Translations under genes and position numbers: made by a program
The notes under the pieces: generated by a model
The model's database searches: none
What the model was told of the DNA's origin: nothing
The model's input: the letters and a program-made list of their open reading frames with translations, nothing else
In this document: positions 1 to 5,193 of the stretch, one piece after another
Layout of the letters: each line of letters starts with the position of its first letter
Position numbering within the stretch: the stretch's first letter is position 1
Assembly: GCA_902760765.1 (NCBI GenBank)
Contig: CACWHO010000057.1
Location: forward strand, 1-6,280
Direction of reading: 5' to 3'
Source of the DNA: an uncultured Eubacteriales bacterium
Lineage (GTDB): Bacteria; Bacillota; Clostridia; TANB77; CAG-508
DNA: 6,280 bases

Positions 1-1
1 T

Positions 2-107
2 AGAAAAAGAATACTATATTTTAATTTTTGTTCAAATGATGCTAGGGTCGTTCCTATCGCTTCGCTACGCCTTGAACTAAAAAATTAAAATATAGTATTC
101 TTTTTCT
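2..107. repeat. Long imperfect palindrome (34/36-nt arms, 36-nt centre)
   Basis: The left arm at 2-35 and the right arm at 72-107 are reverse complements along nearly their whole length, apart from two extra bases in the right arm near its loop-proximal end. The arms are AT-rich, while the 36-nt centre at 36-71 is clearly richer in G and C (it contains cgcttcgctacgcc). As RNA this would fold into a long rod. It could be a bidirectional terminator for a gene lying left of the window, or a copy of a dispersed palindromic element. The half-copy immediately to the right favours the repeat-element reading. No coding potential is visible. Confidence 0.8.
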
Positions 108-135
108 TATATTTAACTCATATTATTATTTTTAA
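51..135. repeat. Direct repeat, copy 1 (right half of the palindrome plus flank)
   Basis: This stretch matches 155-234 with only scattered differences. The shared block starts at ttccta, runs through gccttgaac and the AT-rich right arm, and continues into the following atttaa and attattattttt sequence. The copies differ by a few substitutions in the GC-richer part, where C in copy 1 is often T in copy 2, and by small insertions or deletions in the AT-rich part. The match extends beyond the palindrome, so the unit is a duplicated segment and not just a repeated terminator stem. Confidence 0.75.
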
Positions 136-150
136 TCAAATAATAATATG
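119..150. repeat. Perfect 13-bp AT-rich inverted repeat
   Basis: Bases 119-131 are the exact reverse complement of 138-150, around the 6-nt loop ttaatc. The hairpin lies between the two direct-repeat copies and contains almost only A and T. No T-tract follows the stem directly, so it is not a typical intrinsic terminator on the plus strand. Confidence 0.6.
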
Positions 151-154
151 TTCT

Positions 155-234
155 TTCCTAGTGCTTTGCTATGCCTTGAACTAAAAAATTAAAATATAGT
201 TATTCTTTTTCTATATTTAAGTTACATTATTATT
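155..234. repeat. Direct repeat, copy 2 (lacks its own left palindrome arm)
   Basis: This is the second copy of the unit at 51-135. Its arm at 176-212 is the same sequence as the palindrome's right arm, with one extra T. The sequence just upstream of this copy does not contain the matching left arm. The only left arm in the window, at 2-35, could in principle pair with either right arm, which would give two alternative folds. The second copy looks like a decayed or partial duplicate of the element. Confidence 0.7.
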
Positions 235-269
235 TTTTACCTAATTTTTAATATATTTATTTTATAATA

Positions 270-303
270 TTACAAAAATATTACAAAAGTTACAAAAATG
301 TAA
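270..303. promoter_or_regulatory. TTACAAAA triplet with a TTACA-N4-TGTAA dyad; possible operator
   Basis: TTACAAAA occurs at 270-277, 281-288 and 290-297, so starts are 11 and 9 bases apart, close to one helical turn. The last copy forms the left side of a dyad, TTACA AAAA TGTAA, at 290-303. The cluster ends about 20 bases before the -35 of the promoter for the gene at 399. That position would suit an activator or repressor site. In sequence this AT-rich such a cluster can arise by chance, so the regulatory role is only a suggestion. Confidence 0.25.
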
Positions 304-324
304 AATAAAAAAATTACAATTCTA

Positions 325-353
325 TTGTAGTTTTTTGTTTTATATTGTATAAT
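325..353 (+). promoter_or_regulatory. Sigma-A-type promoter for the gene at 399
   Basis: TTGTAG at 325-330 and a perfect TATAAT at 348-353 are separated by 17 bases. Transcription would start near 360, leaving a leader of about 40 nt before the ATG at 399. Confidence 0.65.
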
Positions 354-398
354 TATTGAAGAAAGCTATTAAGCGTAAGATGAAGGGGGTCCGTTACA

Positions 399-1322
399 AT
401 GTCTAAATCTGGCATAGTAAATGTGAAAATGGTAATAACCGAAGAAAAAATATTATCTAACATAGAAAAAATAGAAAAAATGATAAATCCTAACAGCAAA
501 AAGCAAATAGTACAATTAGAGGATGATTCATATTTTAAAGATTTAATAGAGTCTGTAAAAACATATTTAATAGAATATCCTAAAAAGAAGAATTTCCCTA
601 GCAGTGTATATAAAGCATCATACCAATTAGTAGAAATTGCAACAAATCAATTTGAAGAGAATACAAAAAGAATTGAAGAATTAATTAGACAAAGAGAAAT
701 AAATATAGGACTTGCAGCAGAATTAAAAGAACTAATTCAAGCAGTTGACAACAAGGATGATGATTGGAAGTCAAAAGTTAAAGATGCTGAAGATGATTTT
801 TCAGAAGATGTTATAGAAACTTTAAACATTGTAGGAAAATGCAAGAGCAATAAAACACAAAGTTATGAAGATGCAATGAAACTATTAAATGCTAGAGTTA
901 ATAATTTGGAATCAAACTTACATATAGAAATAGATATGGAAAGAATTGAAGATAAATCAAAAGCTTTAAGCTATATTGGAATTGAAATTGCAGATGCTTT
1001 AAAAACAATACCAACACCAATTGATTTACAAGCAGGTGAACAACAGGAAGTGAAACAAACAGAAAAAGTTGCTAAAGAAGAAAACATCCAAGAAGAACAA
1101 AAGATAGAAGAACCAAAAGAAGAAGTAGTAGAGAACATTCAAGAAACAAAAGAAAATACTCAAGAACAATATATTGAAGAAACAACATTTGAAGCAAAAC
1201 CATCATTATGGTCTAGAATCAAAAATAGCAAATTTGTTAAAGCTATTAAATACATTGCAAAAATTAAAATTGTTGTTCAATATCCAGATGCATTACCTGA
1301 AGGAAGAGGAAATAATTCATAA
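399..1322 (+). CDS. Hypothetical helical protein with Glu-rich linker and basic C-terminal tail
   Basis: I do not recognise this 307-residue protein. The ATG at 399 is chosen because a strong ribosome site (aaggggg, 383-389) lies 9 bases upstream; Met11 has none. Residues 11-205 look mostly alpha-helical, with charged heptad-like stretches near 15-30, 85-115 and 160-190 that could form coiled coils. Residues 213-262 are a low-complexity linker of Glu, Gln, Lys and Val. A compact basic segment follows (about 268-292, beginning PSLWSRIKNSKFVKAIKY) and could form an amphipathic helix that binds membrane or nucleic acid. The protein ends in YPDALPEGRGNNS. There is no signal peptide or clear transmembrane segment, so a cytoplasmic location is likely. 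It is a single-gene unit with its own promoter and a hairpin after the stop. The composition argues for a structural or scaffold role over an enzyme, but this is inference only. Confidence 0.85.
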   Translation: MSKSGIVNVKMVITEEKILSNIEKIEKMINPNSKKQIVQLEDDSYFKDLIESVKTYLIEYPKKKNFPSSVYKASYQLVEIATNQFEENTKRIEELIRQREINIGLAAELKELIQAVDNKDDDWKSKVKDAEDDFSEDVIETLNIVGKCKSNKTQSYEDAMKLLNARVNNLESNLHIEIDMERIEDKSKALSYIGIEIADALKTIPTPIDLQAGEQQEVKQTEKVAKEENIQEEQKIEEPKEEVVENIQETKENTQEQYIEETTFEAKPSLWSRIKNSKFVKAIKYIAKIKIVVQYPDALPEGRGNNS

Positions 1323-1330
1323 GATAAAGG

Positions 1331-1363
1331 ATGAAGATAAACTTGATTGTTTATCTTCATTTT
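1331..1363 (+). terminator. Hairpin terminator after the gene at 399
   Basis: A perfect 12-bp stem (1331-1342 with 1349-1360) encloses the loop ttgatt and starts 9 bases after the stop codon. The T-run that follows is short (1360-1363), so termination may be partial. Confidence 0.6.
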
Positions 1364-1488
1364 CGATCTATATAATAGGAAAGTTATAAGCATATTACAG
1401 AAAAAGATATTTTTGAAACTTTTTATAGAGTTAGTGAGGATCGTTCAAAAATTCTCAAAAGTTTATTCAAAAAAATAAACAAAAACTA

Positions 1489-1517
1489 TTGACAATAAAA
1501 AAAAAATAGGATATACT
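1489..1517 (+). promoter_or_regulatory. Sigma-A promoter for the CAU tRNA
   Basis: A perfect TTGACA at 1489-1494 and TATACT at 1512-1517 are separated by 17 bases. The predicted start, near 1524, is about 22 bases upstream of the mature tRNA end. A 7-bp inverted repeat (1461-1467 with 1474-1480) lies just upstream of the -35. Confidence 0.85.
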
Positions 1518-1545
1518 TAAACATGCGTCAAGCAATAAAACAAAT

Positions 1546-1622
1546 GCTCCCTTAGCTCAGTTGGTCAGAGCAACCGGCTCATAACCGGTGGGTCCAAGGT
1601 TCGAATCCTTGAGGGAGCACCA
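1546..1622 (+). tRNA. tRNA with CAU anticodon (tRNA-Met elongator, or tRNA-Ile2)
   Basis: The full cloverleaf can be drawn. The acceptor is gctccct/agggagc, the D stem gctc/gagc, and the anticodon stem accgg/ccggt around ctcataa, with anticodon CAT at 1580-1582. The T stem is caagg/ccttg with loop ttcgaat, the discriminator is A, and CCA is encoded at 1620-1622. The total is 77 nt. It is not the initiator: position 1 pairs with 72 (G-C), and the three stacked G-C pairs typical of initiator anticodon stems are absent. A CAU anticodon is shared by elongator Met and by Ile2, whose C34 becomes lysidine. The sequence alone does not settle which it is, though elongator Met seems more likely. A second CCA follows the encoded one (1623-1625). 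Confidence 0.95.
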
Positions 1623-1626
1623 CCAT

Positions 1627-1658
1627 AAATCAAATCTATTTGAGATTTGATTTTTTTT
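1627..1658 (+). terminator. Intrinsic terminator of the CAU tRNA unit
   Basis: A perfect 11-bp stem (1627-1637 with 1643-1653) with a 5-nt loop merges into a run of eight T bases at 1651-1658. It begins 4 bases after the tRNA CCA end. Confidence 0.85.
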
Positions 1659-1671
1659 ATTTTATAAAATA

Positions 1672-1700
1672 TTGCATAGTAAAAAACACTATGATAAAAT
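1672..1700 (+). promoter_or_regulatory. Probable promoter of the mtaD pseudogene
   Basis: TTGCAT at 1672-1677 is 17 bases from TAAAAT at 1695-1700. A TG at 1692-1693, one base before the -10, gives an extended -10. The signal sits between the tRNA terminator and the mtaD ribosome site, so the broken gene is probably still transcribed. Confidence 0.5.
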
Positions 1701-1732
1701 GCAATTATAAAAATAAAAAGGAAGTGTATTTT

Positions 1733-2977
1733 ATGAATAAACCAATATTAATAAAAAATGGTAAAGTTCTTTTATTTGAGAATGAAGAAGTAACTATTAG
1801 GGAAAAAGATATTAGAATTAATGATGGAAAAATAGAAGAAATAGGAGAAAATTTAAATAAAAAAGAAAATGAATATCTAATTGATGCTAAAGATAAGATT
1901 GTAATGCCAGGATTAATAAATACACATACACATATTGCAATGTGCATATTTAGAGGAACATTTGAAGGATGCAATTTATATACTTGGTTAAATGAAAAAA
2001 TATGGCCAATAGAGGCAAGATTAAAACCAGAACAAATTTACAATGCAAGTATGTATTCAATTATAGAGATGATTTCAACAGGAACAACATGTGCAAATGA
2101 CCAATATTTTATGGCTGAAGAAACTAGAAAAGCTGCAGAAGAATTAAATATGAGAGTAGCAATTTCAAGAGTATTATTAGATACTGATGGAAAAGATTTT
2201 GATGAAAAAATACAAGAATTTAGAGATTTATATGAAACAAGAAATAAAGAAAATGACTTAATAACATATACAATAGACCCACACGGATTTTAATTAGAAT
2301 ATAAATTGCCTATACATGTTCACTTTATGGAAAGTATTGATGAAGTTGAAAGTATAAAAAAATTGCATGGAATGAAAGGTTCACAAGTACTAAAAAAATA
2401 CTTTGGAGATATGCACACAATATTAGCACATGGTGTAAAATTAGATGATGAAGATATAGAAATATTAAAAACATTAGATTGTGGAATTGCACATAACCCA
2501 GTATCAAACTTAAGACTTGGTTGTAAAATTGCAAACACAACAAAATATTTGAAAAATGGAATAAATGTTGCATTAGGAACAGATGGACAAGGCTCAGGAA
2601 ATAATTTGGATATGTTTGAAGCAATGAGAACGGCATGTTTAATACAAGGCGGAATACATGAAAATGAAGAAAGAATAACATCAAGAGATGCAATAAAAAT
2701 GGCAACAATAAATGGAGCAAAATTATTAGGATTAGATGACAAGATAGGAAGCATTGAAGAAGGAAAAAATGCAGACATAATTTTAGTTGATATATCACAG
2801 AAATTAGATAATATAACAAAACTTCCTAATAATGATTTAATTTCAAACTTAGTTTATAACACAAGTGGAAGAGATGTGGATACAACAATAATAAAAGGTA
2901 AAATATTAATGGAAAATAGAGAAATTAAAAATGTTGACTTAAACAAAATAATTTCAAATGTGGAAAATATTTTTTAA
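1733..2977 (+). pseudogene. mtaD: 5-methylthioadenosine/S-adenosylhomocysteine deaminase, broken by in-frame TAA
   Basis: Both halves together read as a metal-dependent amidohydrolase of the MTA/SAH deaminase (MtaD) family. These enzymes deaminate methylthioadenosine, S-adenosylhomocysteine and often 5'-deoxyadenosine. The ATG at 1733 has a good ribosome site (aaggaag, 1718-1724). The first half carries the metal motif HTH (residues 65-67), the WPIEARL helix and a DPH matching the family GPH. A TAA at 2291-2293 follows. The same frame then continues with LPIHVHFMES (metal His at 2321-2323), an AHG, the HNPVSNLRLG motif and GTDGQGSGNN with the metal Asp at 2582-2584, ending at TAA 2975-2977. 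Against the family, about 14 residues are missing where GPH should lead through PYTCS and a helix to the next strand, exactly at the stop. The second half has only a TTG at 2306 and no ribosome site. All other key residues are intact, suggesting recent loss or an assembly fault. Confidence 0.8.
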
Positions 2978-3005
2978 AAATCAGGAAGATATTTTGCAAT
3001 TTGTA

Positions 3006-3034
3006 TTGACAAAAATCCATAAAAAGTTTATAAT
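3006..3034 (+). promoter_or_regulatory. Consensus sigma-A promoter for tRNA-Tyr
   Basis: TTGACA at 3006-3011 and TATAAT at 3029-3034, spaced by 17 bases, form a perfect consensus promoter. Transcription should start near 3040-3041, about 29 bases before the mature tRNA. Confidence 0.9.
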
Positions 3035-3039
3035 AGCTA

Positions 3040-3061
3040 TTGTCAGCAAACAAGCTGGCAA
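3040..3061 (+). other. Hairpin in the 5' leader of pre-tRNA-Tyr
   Basis: Bases 3040-3047 (ttgtcagc) can pair with 3054-3061 (gctggcaa), giving eight pairs including one G-U around an aaacaa loop. The hairpin covers most of the expected leader from the transcription start to shortly before the RNase P cut site at 3068/3069. Confidence 0.4.
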
Positions 3062-3068
3062 ATGGAAT

Positions 3069-3154
3069 GGGCAGTTGGGTGAGTGGTTAAAACCGCCAGA
3101 CTGTAAATCTGGTCTCTTTTGAGTACCTTGGTTCGAATCCAAGACTGCCCACCA
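3069..3154 (+). tRNA. tRNA-Tyr (GTA anticodon)
   Basis: This is a class II tRNA of 86 nt. The acceptor is gggcagt/actgccc, with a 3-bp D stem (ggt/acc). The anticodon stem is ccaga/tctgg around ctgtaaa, with anticodon GTA at 3103-3105. The long variable arm has the stem ctc-tttt-gag (3114-3123), as expected for bacterial tRNA-Tyr. The T stem is cttgg/ccaag with loop ttcgaat, the discriminator is A and CCA is encoded at 3152-3154. It has its own promoter and terminator. Confidence 0.96.
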
Positions 3155-3161
3155 AAAAGTT

Positions 3162-3190
3162 AAAAACCGTTTCTTTTGAAGCGGTTTTTT
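3162..3190 (+). terminator. Intrinsic terminator after tRNA-Tyr
   Basis: A 12-bp stem (3162-3173 with 3178-3189, one T-G wobble) contains the core aaccg/cggtt and a tttt loop. The T-run at 3185-3190 completes it. It starts 8 bases after the tRNA end. Confidence 0.85.
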
Positions 3191-3216
3191 CTATTGTATA
3201 AAAATAACAAAATATG

Positions 3217-3245
3217 TTGAATTTTACAAAAAAATATTATATAAT
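3217..3245 (+). promoter_or_regulatory. Probable ftsZ promoter
   Basis: TTGAAT at 3217-3222 and a perfect TATAAT at 3240-3245 are separated by 17 bases. The start would be near 3252, giving a leader of about 60 nt with a strong ribosome site (aaggaaggaag, 3296-3306) 7 bases before the ATG. Confidence 0.65.
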
Positions 3246-3313
3246 AACAAGCAGAAATTAAGAAGATATATCTATTCAAAATAGAAACATTTTCTAAGGA
3301 AGGAAGAGAAAAA

Positions 3314-4276
3314 ATGAGCGATATAAGAGACCTAGATAAAGTGCTAAAGATTAAAGTAGTAGGAGTAGGTGGAGCAGGAAACAATGCAGTAACACGAATG
3401 ATAGATGATAATGTAAAAGGTGTATCTTTTTATATGGTAAATACAGAAATAGGAAGCTTAAAAAGGTCAAAAACAAGTAATGTTTTACAAATTGGAGTAC
3501 AAACAACAAGAGGACTTGGAGCAGGAGCAAATGAAGTAATAGGAGAAAGGTCAGCAATAGAAAACAAAGAAGATATAAAACAAATGATAGAAGGAGCTGA
3601 CTTATTATTTATAGCAGCTGGAATGGGTGGAGGAACAGGAACAGGTGCAGCACCAATAATAGCTGAAATTGCAAGAGAATTAGGAATATTAACAATAGGA
3701 ATAGTAACAAAACCATTTTCATTTGAAGGAAAAGCAAGAAAATTAAGAGCAGAAAAAGGAACAGAAAGATTAAGAAATAATTTAGATAATTTAATAGTTG
3801 TATTAAATGATAATCTTTTAGATACTACACGTTCAAATATAACACTAAAAGATGCTTTTTCACTTGCAGACAATATACTAGAACAAGGAATCACTGGAAT
3901 TACAGATTTATTAACATCAGTTGGAGAAGTTAATGTTGATTTTGCCGATATAAAAACAGTCCTTGGATATAGAGGAAATGCATATATGGGAATTGGAAGA
4001 GCAAGTGGAGAAAATAAAATTGAAGAAGCCGTTAAAGATGCAATTGGAAATCCATTAACAGAAAGCAAAATTAATGGAGCAAAAGGTGTAATTTTCAACA
4101 TAAAAGGAAATAGTGATTTAAGCTTAATTGAAATAAACAATGCAATAACAGAAGTAAATGATAAAATAAGCGAAGATGCAAATGTTATATTTGGAACAAC
4201 AATTGATGAAAACTTAGGTGATGATGTAGAAGTAACAGTAATTGCAACAGGAGTTGAAGAAAATCAGGAAGAATAG
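3314..4276 (+). CDS. ftsZ: Cell division protein FtsZ, core only (no C-terminal tail)
   Basis: This is a tubulin-like GTPase of the FtsZ family, which polymerises into the cytoplasmic division ring. Visible motifs are the T1 loop GVGGAGNNAV (17-26), NTE near 43-45 where NTD is usual, TRGLGAGAN (65-73), the signature GGGTGTG (105-111), FEGKAR (137-142), the guanine-contact region ADNIL (185-189) and the T7 loop NVDFAD (207-212) that completes the GTPase site of the next subunit. Nucleotide binding and hydrolysis should therefore be possible. At 320 residues it is short. The chain ends seven residues after VTVIATG, the last core strand, so both the flexible linker and the conserved C-terminal peptide that binds FtsA, SepF, EzrA or ZipA in other FtsZs are absent. 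Proline is missing after GAGAN and before the T7 loop. It stands alone between a tRNA and a membrane protein, without ftsA or other division genes. It could be the main FtsZ of a reduced lineage or a second paralogue. Confidence 0.95.
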   Translation: MSDIRDLDKVLKIKVVGVGGAGNNAVTRMIDDNVKGVSFYMVNTEIGSLKRSKTSNVLQIGVQTTRGLGAGANEVIGERSAIENKEDIKQMIEGADLLFIAAGMGGGTGTGAAPIIAEIARELGILTIGIVTKPFSFEGKARKLRAEKGTERLRNNLDNLIVVLNDNLLDTTRSNITLKDAFSLADNILEQGITGITDLLTSVGEVNVDFADIKTVLGYRGNAYMGIGRASGENKIEEAVKDAIGNPLTESKINGAKGVIFNIKGNSDLSLIEINNAITEVNDKISEDANVIFGTTIDENLGDDVEVTVIATGVEENQEE

Positions 4277-4354
4277 AATAACATTTGAAATTTATGGATT
4301 ATATATAAAAATTATTTAATAAAGCCAAGAAAATAAATATAAAAATCCAAAAAG

Positions 4355-4360
4355 TATAAT
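4355..4360 (+). promoter_or_regulatory. Isolated TATAAT -10 before the membrane protein gene
   Basis: A perfect -10 hexamer lies 22 bases before the ATG at 4382, but no acceptable -35 is found 16-18 bases upstream. There is also no terminator between ftsZ and this gene (4277-4354), so read-through from ftsZ is an alternative or additional source of transcript. Confidence 0.3.
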
Positions 4361-4381
4361 TTCTACATAAGAGGTGTGTCT

Positions 4382-5092
4382 ATGAAAAAGCTACTTGCAA
4401 TAATTTGTATATTAATCATTATTTGTATAGGTATATTTGTAAAGAATAACAAAATAAATAAAGAAAATGTTAATGCATCAGATGTTGAAAATATAGAAAA
4501 TTATATTTCTAAAATATATATGTGGAAAGAAATAACAGGAGAAGCTTTGCCAAAATTTGATGATATTAATAATGCACCAGATTTATGGATATGGGAAGTA
4601 GTAAAAAGAGATATAGAAGATTATGAATTTTCTTATAATCAAATACAAGAAAAAGCAAAAGAGTTATTTAGCAGTAGTTTTAAAAAGCAATTTCCTAAAG
4701 ATGGCACAGAATATTTAAAATATGATGAAGCAAGCCAAAAATATATTGCCACAGGCATTGGATTAGATGCAGAAGAAGATAGATTCTATATAAAAAATAT
4801 AGAAAAAACAAGTAGTGGATATAAAGTTCAAATATCTGAATATTTAGTTGATTATGGAAATTCTTATGATTATCTTAATAATCAAACAGAAAATTCAACA
4901 AATGACATTGAATTACCAGAGTATGATGTTTATATAAAAAATTTAAATGGGGATATTGTAAGCACAATAAAAAGCACAGATGGAGAAACAAAGACAATAG
5001 AAGAAATAAAAAATAATATAGATAAATTTTCAACTAAAATAATTTATTTGAAAAATAATAATGGAAAATTGTATGTAACAAAAGTAGAATAA
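4382..5092 (+). CDS. Small membrane-anchored extracytoplasmic protein, unknown function
   Basis: I do not recognise this 236-residue protein. The ATG at 4382 is preferred over the in-frame GTG at 4376, because that GTG lies inside the ribosome site gaggtg (4371-4376). Residues 2-3 are lysines and 4-20 are a single very hydrophobic segment (LLAIICILIIICIGIFV). This is consistent with a signal anchor, leaving the remaining 215 or so residues outside the membrane. The Cys residues in that segment lack a convincing lipobox, so a lipoprotein is unlikely. The outer part is acidic and rich in Asn, Tyr and Ile. A WKEITGEALPKFDD stretch (48-61) and DLWIWEVV (67-74) look like a folded domain start, and 135-230 looks like alternating beta strands. 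It follows ftsZ by 105 bases with no terminator between, but nothing in the sequence ties it to division. Confidence 0.85.
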   Translation: MKKLLAIICILIIICIGIFVKNNKINKENVNASDVENIENYISKIYMWKEITGEALPKFDDINNAPDLWIWEVVKRDIEDYEFSYNQIQEKAKELFSSSFKKQFPKDGTEYLKYDEASQKYIATGIGLDAEEDRFYIKNIEKTSSGYKVQISEYLVDYGNSYDYLNNQTENSTNDIELPEYDVYIKNLNGDIVSTIKSTDGETKTIEEIKNNIDKFSTKIIYLKNNNGKLYVTKVE

Positions 5093-5193
5093 ATAATGCA
5101 ATATTGTTGCAAAAAGTATAGATATTAAATAACTAATTAAAGGATAAAATTTCATTTACATTTTAAGCACTGCAAGAAAGGAAAGAAATTTAA

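Noticed and set aside
51..234. Possible CRISPR array at the left end
   Set aside because: Only two long, diverged copies are present. There is no short regular repeat-spacer pattern and no cas gene.
1174..1389. 71-codon reading frame overlapping the end of the gene at 399
   Set aside because: It lies mostly inside the better-supported gene in another frame, has a low-complexity Lys/Leu product, and runs through the terminator hairpin. No ribosome site is evident.
1546..1622. Initiator tRNA-fMet
   Set aside because: The first acceptor pair is matched (G-C) and the anticodon stem is accgg/ccggt, lacking the three consecutive G-C pairs next to the loop that mark initiators.
1640..1732. N-terminal extension of mtaD from a TTG at 1640
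   Set aside because: The extension begins inside the tRNA terminator and upstream of the promoter. The ATG at 1733 has a proper ribosome site, and the family protein begins there.
2320..2819. Long minus-strand reading frames opposite mtaD
   Set aside because: Antisense shadows of an AT-rich gene, with hydrophobic low-complexity products and no ribosome sites.
3430..4140. 236-codon minus-strand reading frame opposite ftsZ
   Set aside because: It mirrors the codon pattern of ftsZ, and the product shows no domain or start signal. The plus-strand FtsZ is unambiguous.
4382..4450. Lipoprotein signal peptide on the membrane protein
   Set aside because: Cys residues lie within the hydrophobic segment, but none has a convincing lipobox (small residue at -1, Leu-like at -3), and the hydrophobic run continues past them.
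5097..5135. Promoter for the radical SAM gene around TTGCAA (5107-5112)
   Set aside because: No good -10 lies at 16-18 bases; the best hexamer, TAACTA, is weak. In sequence this AT-rich such partial matches are expected by chance.
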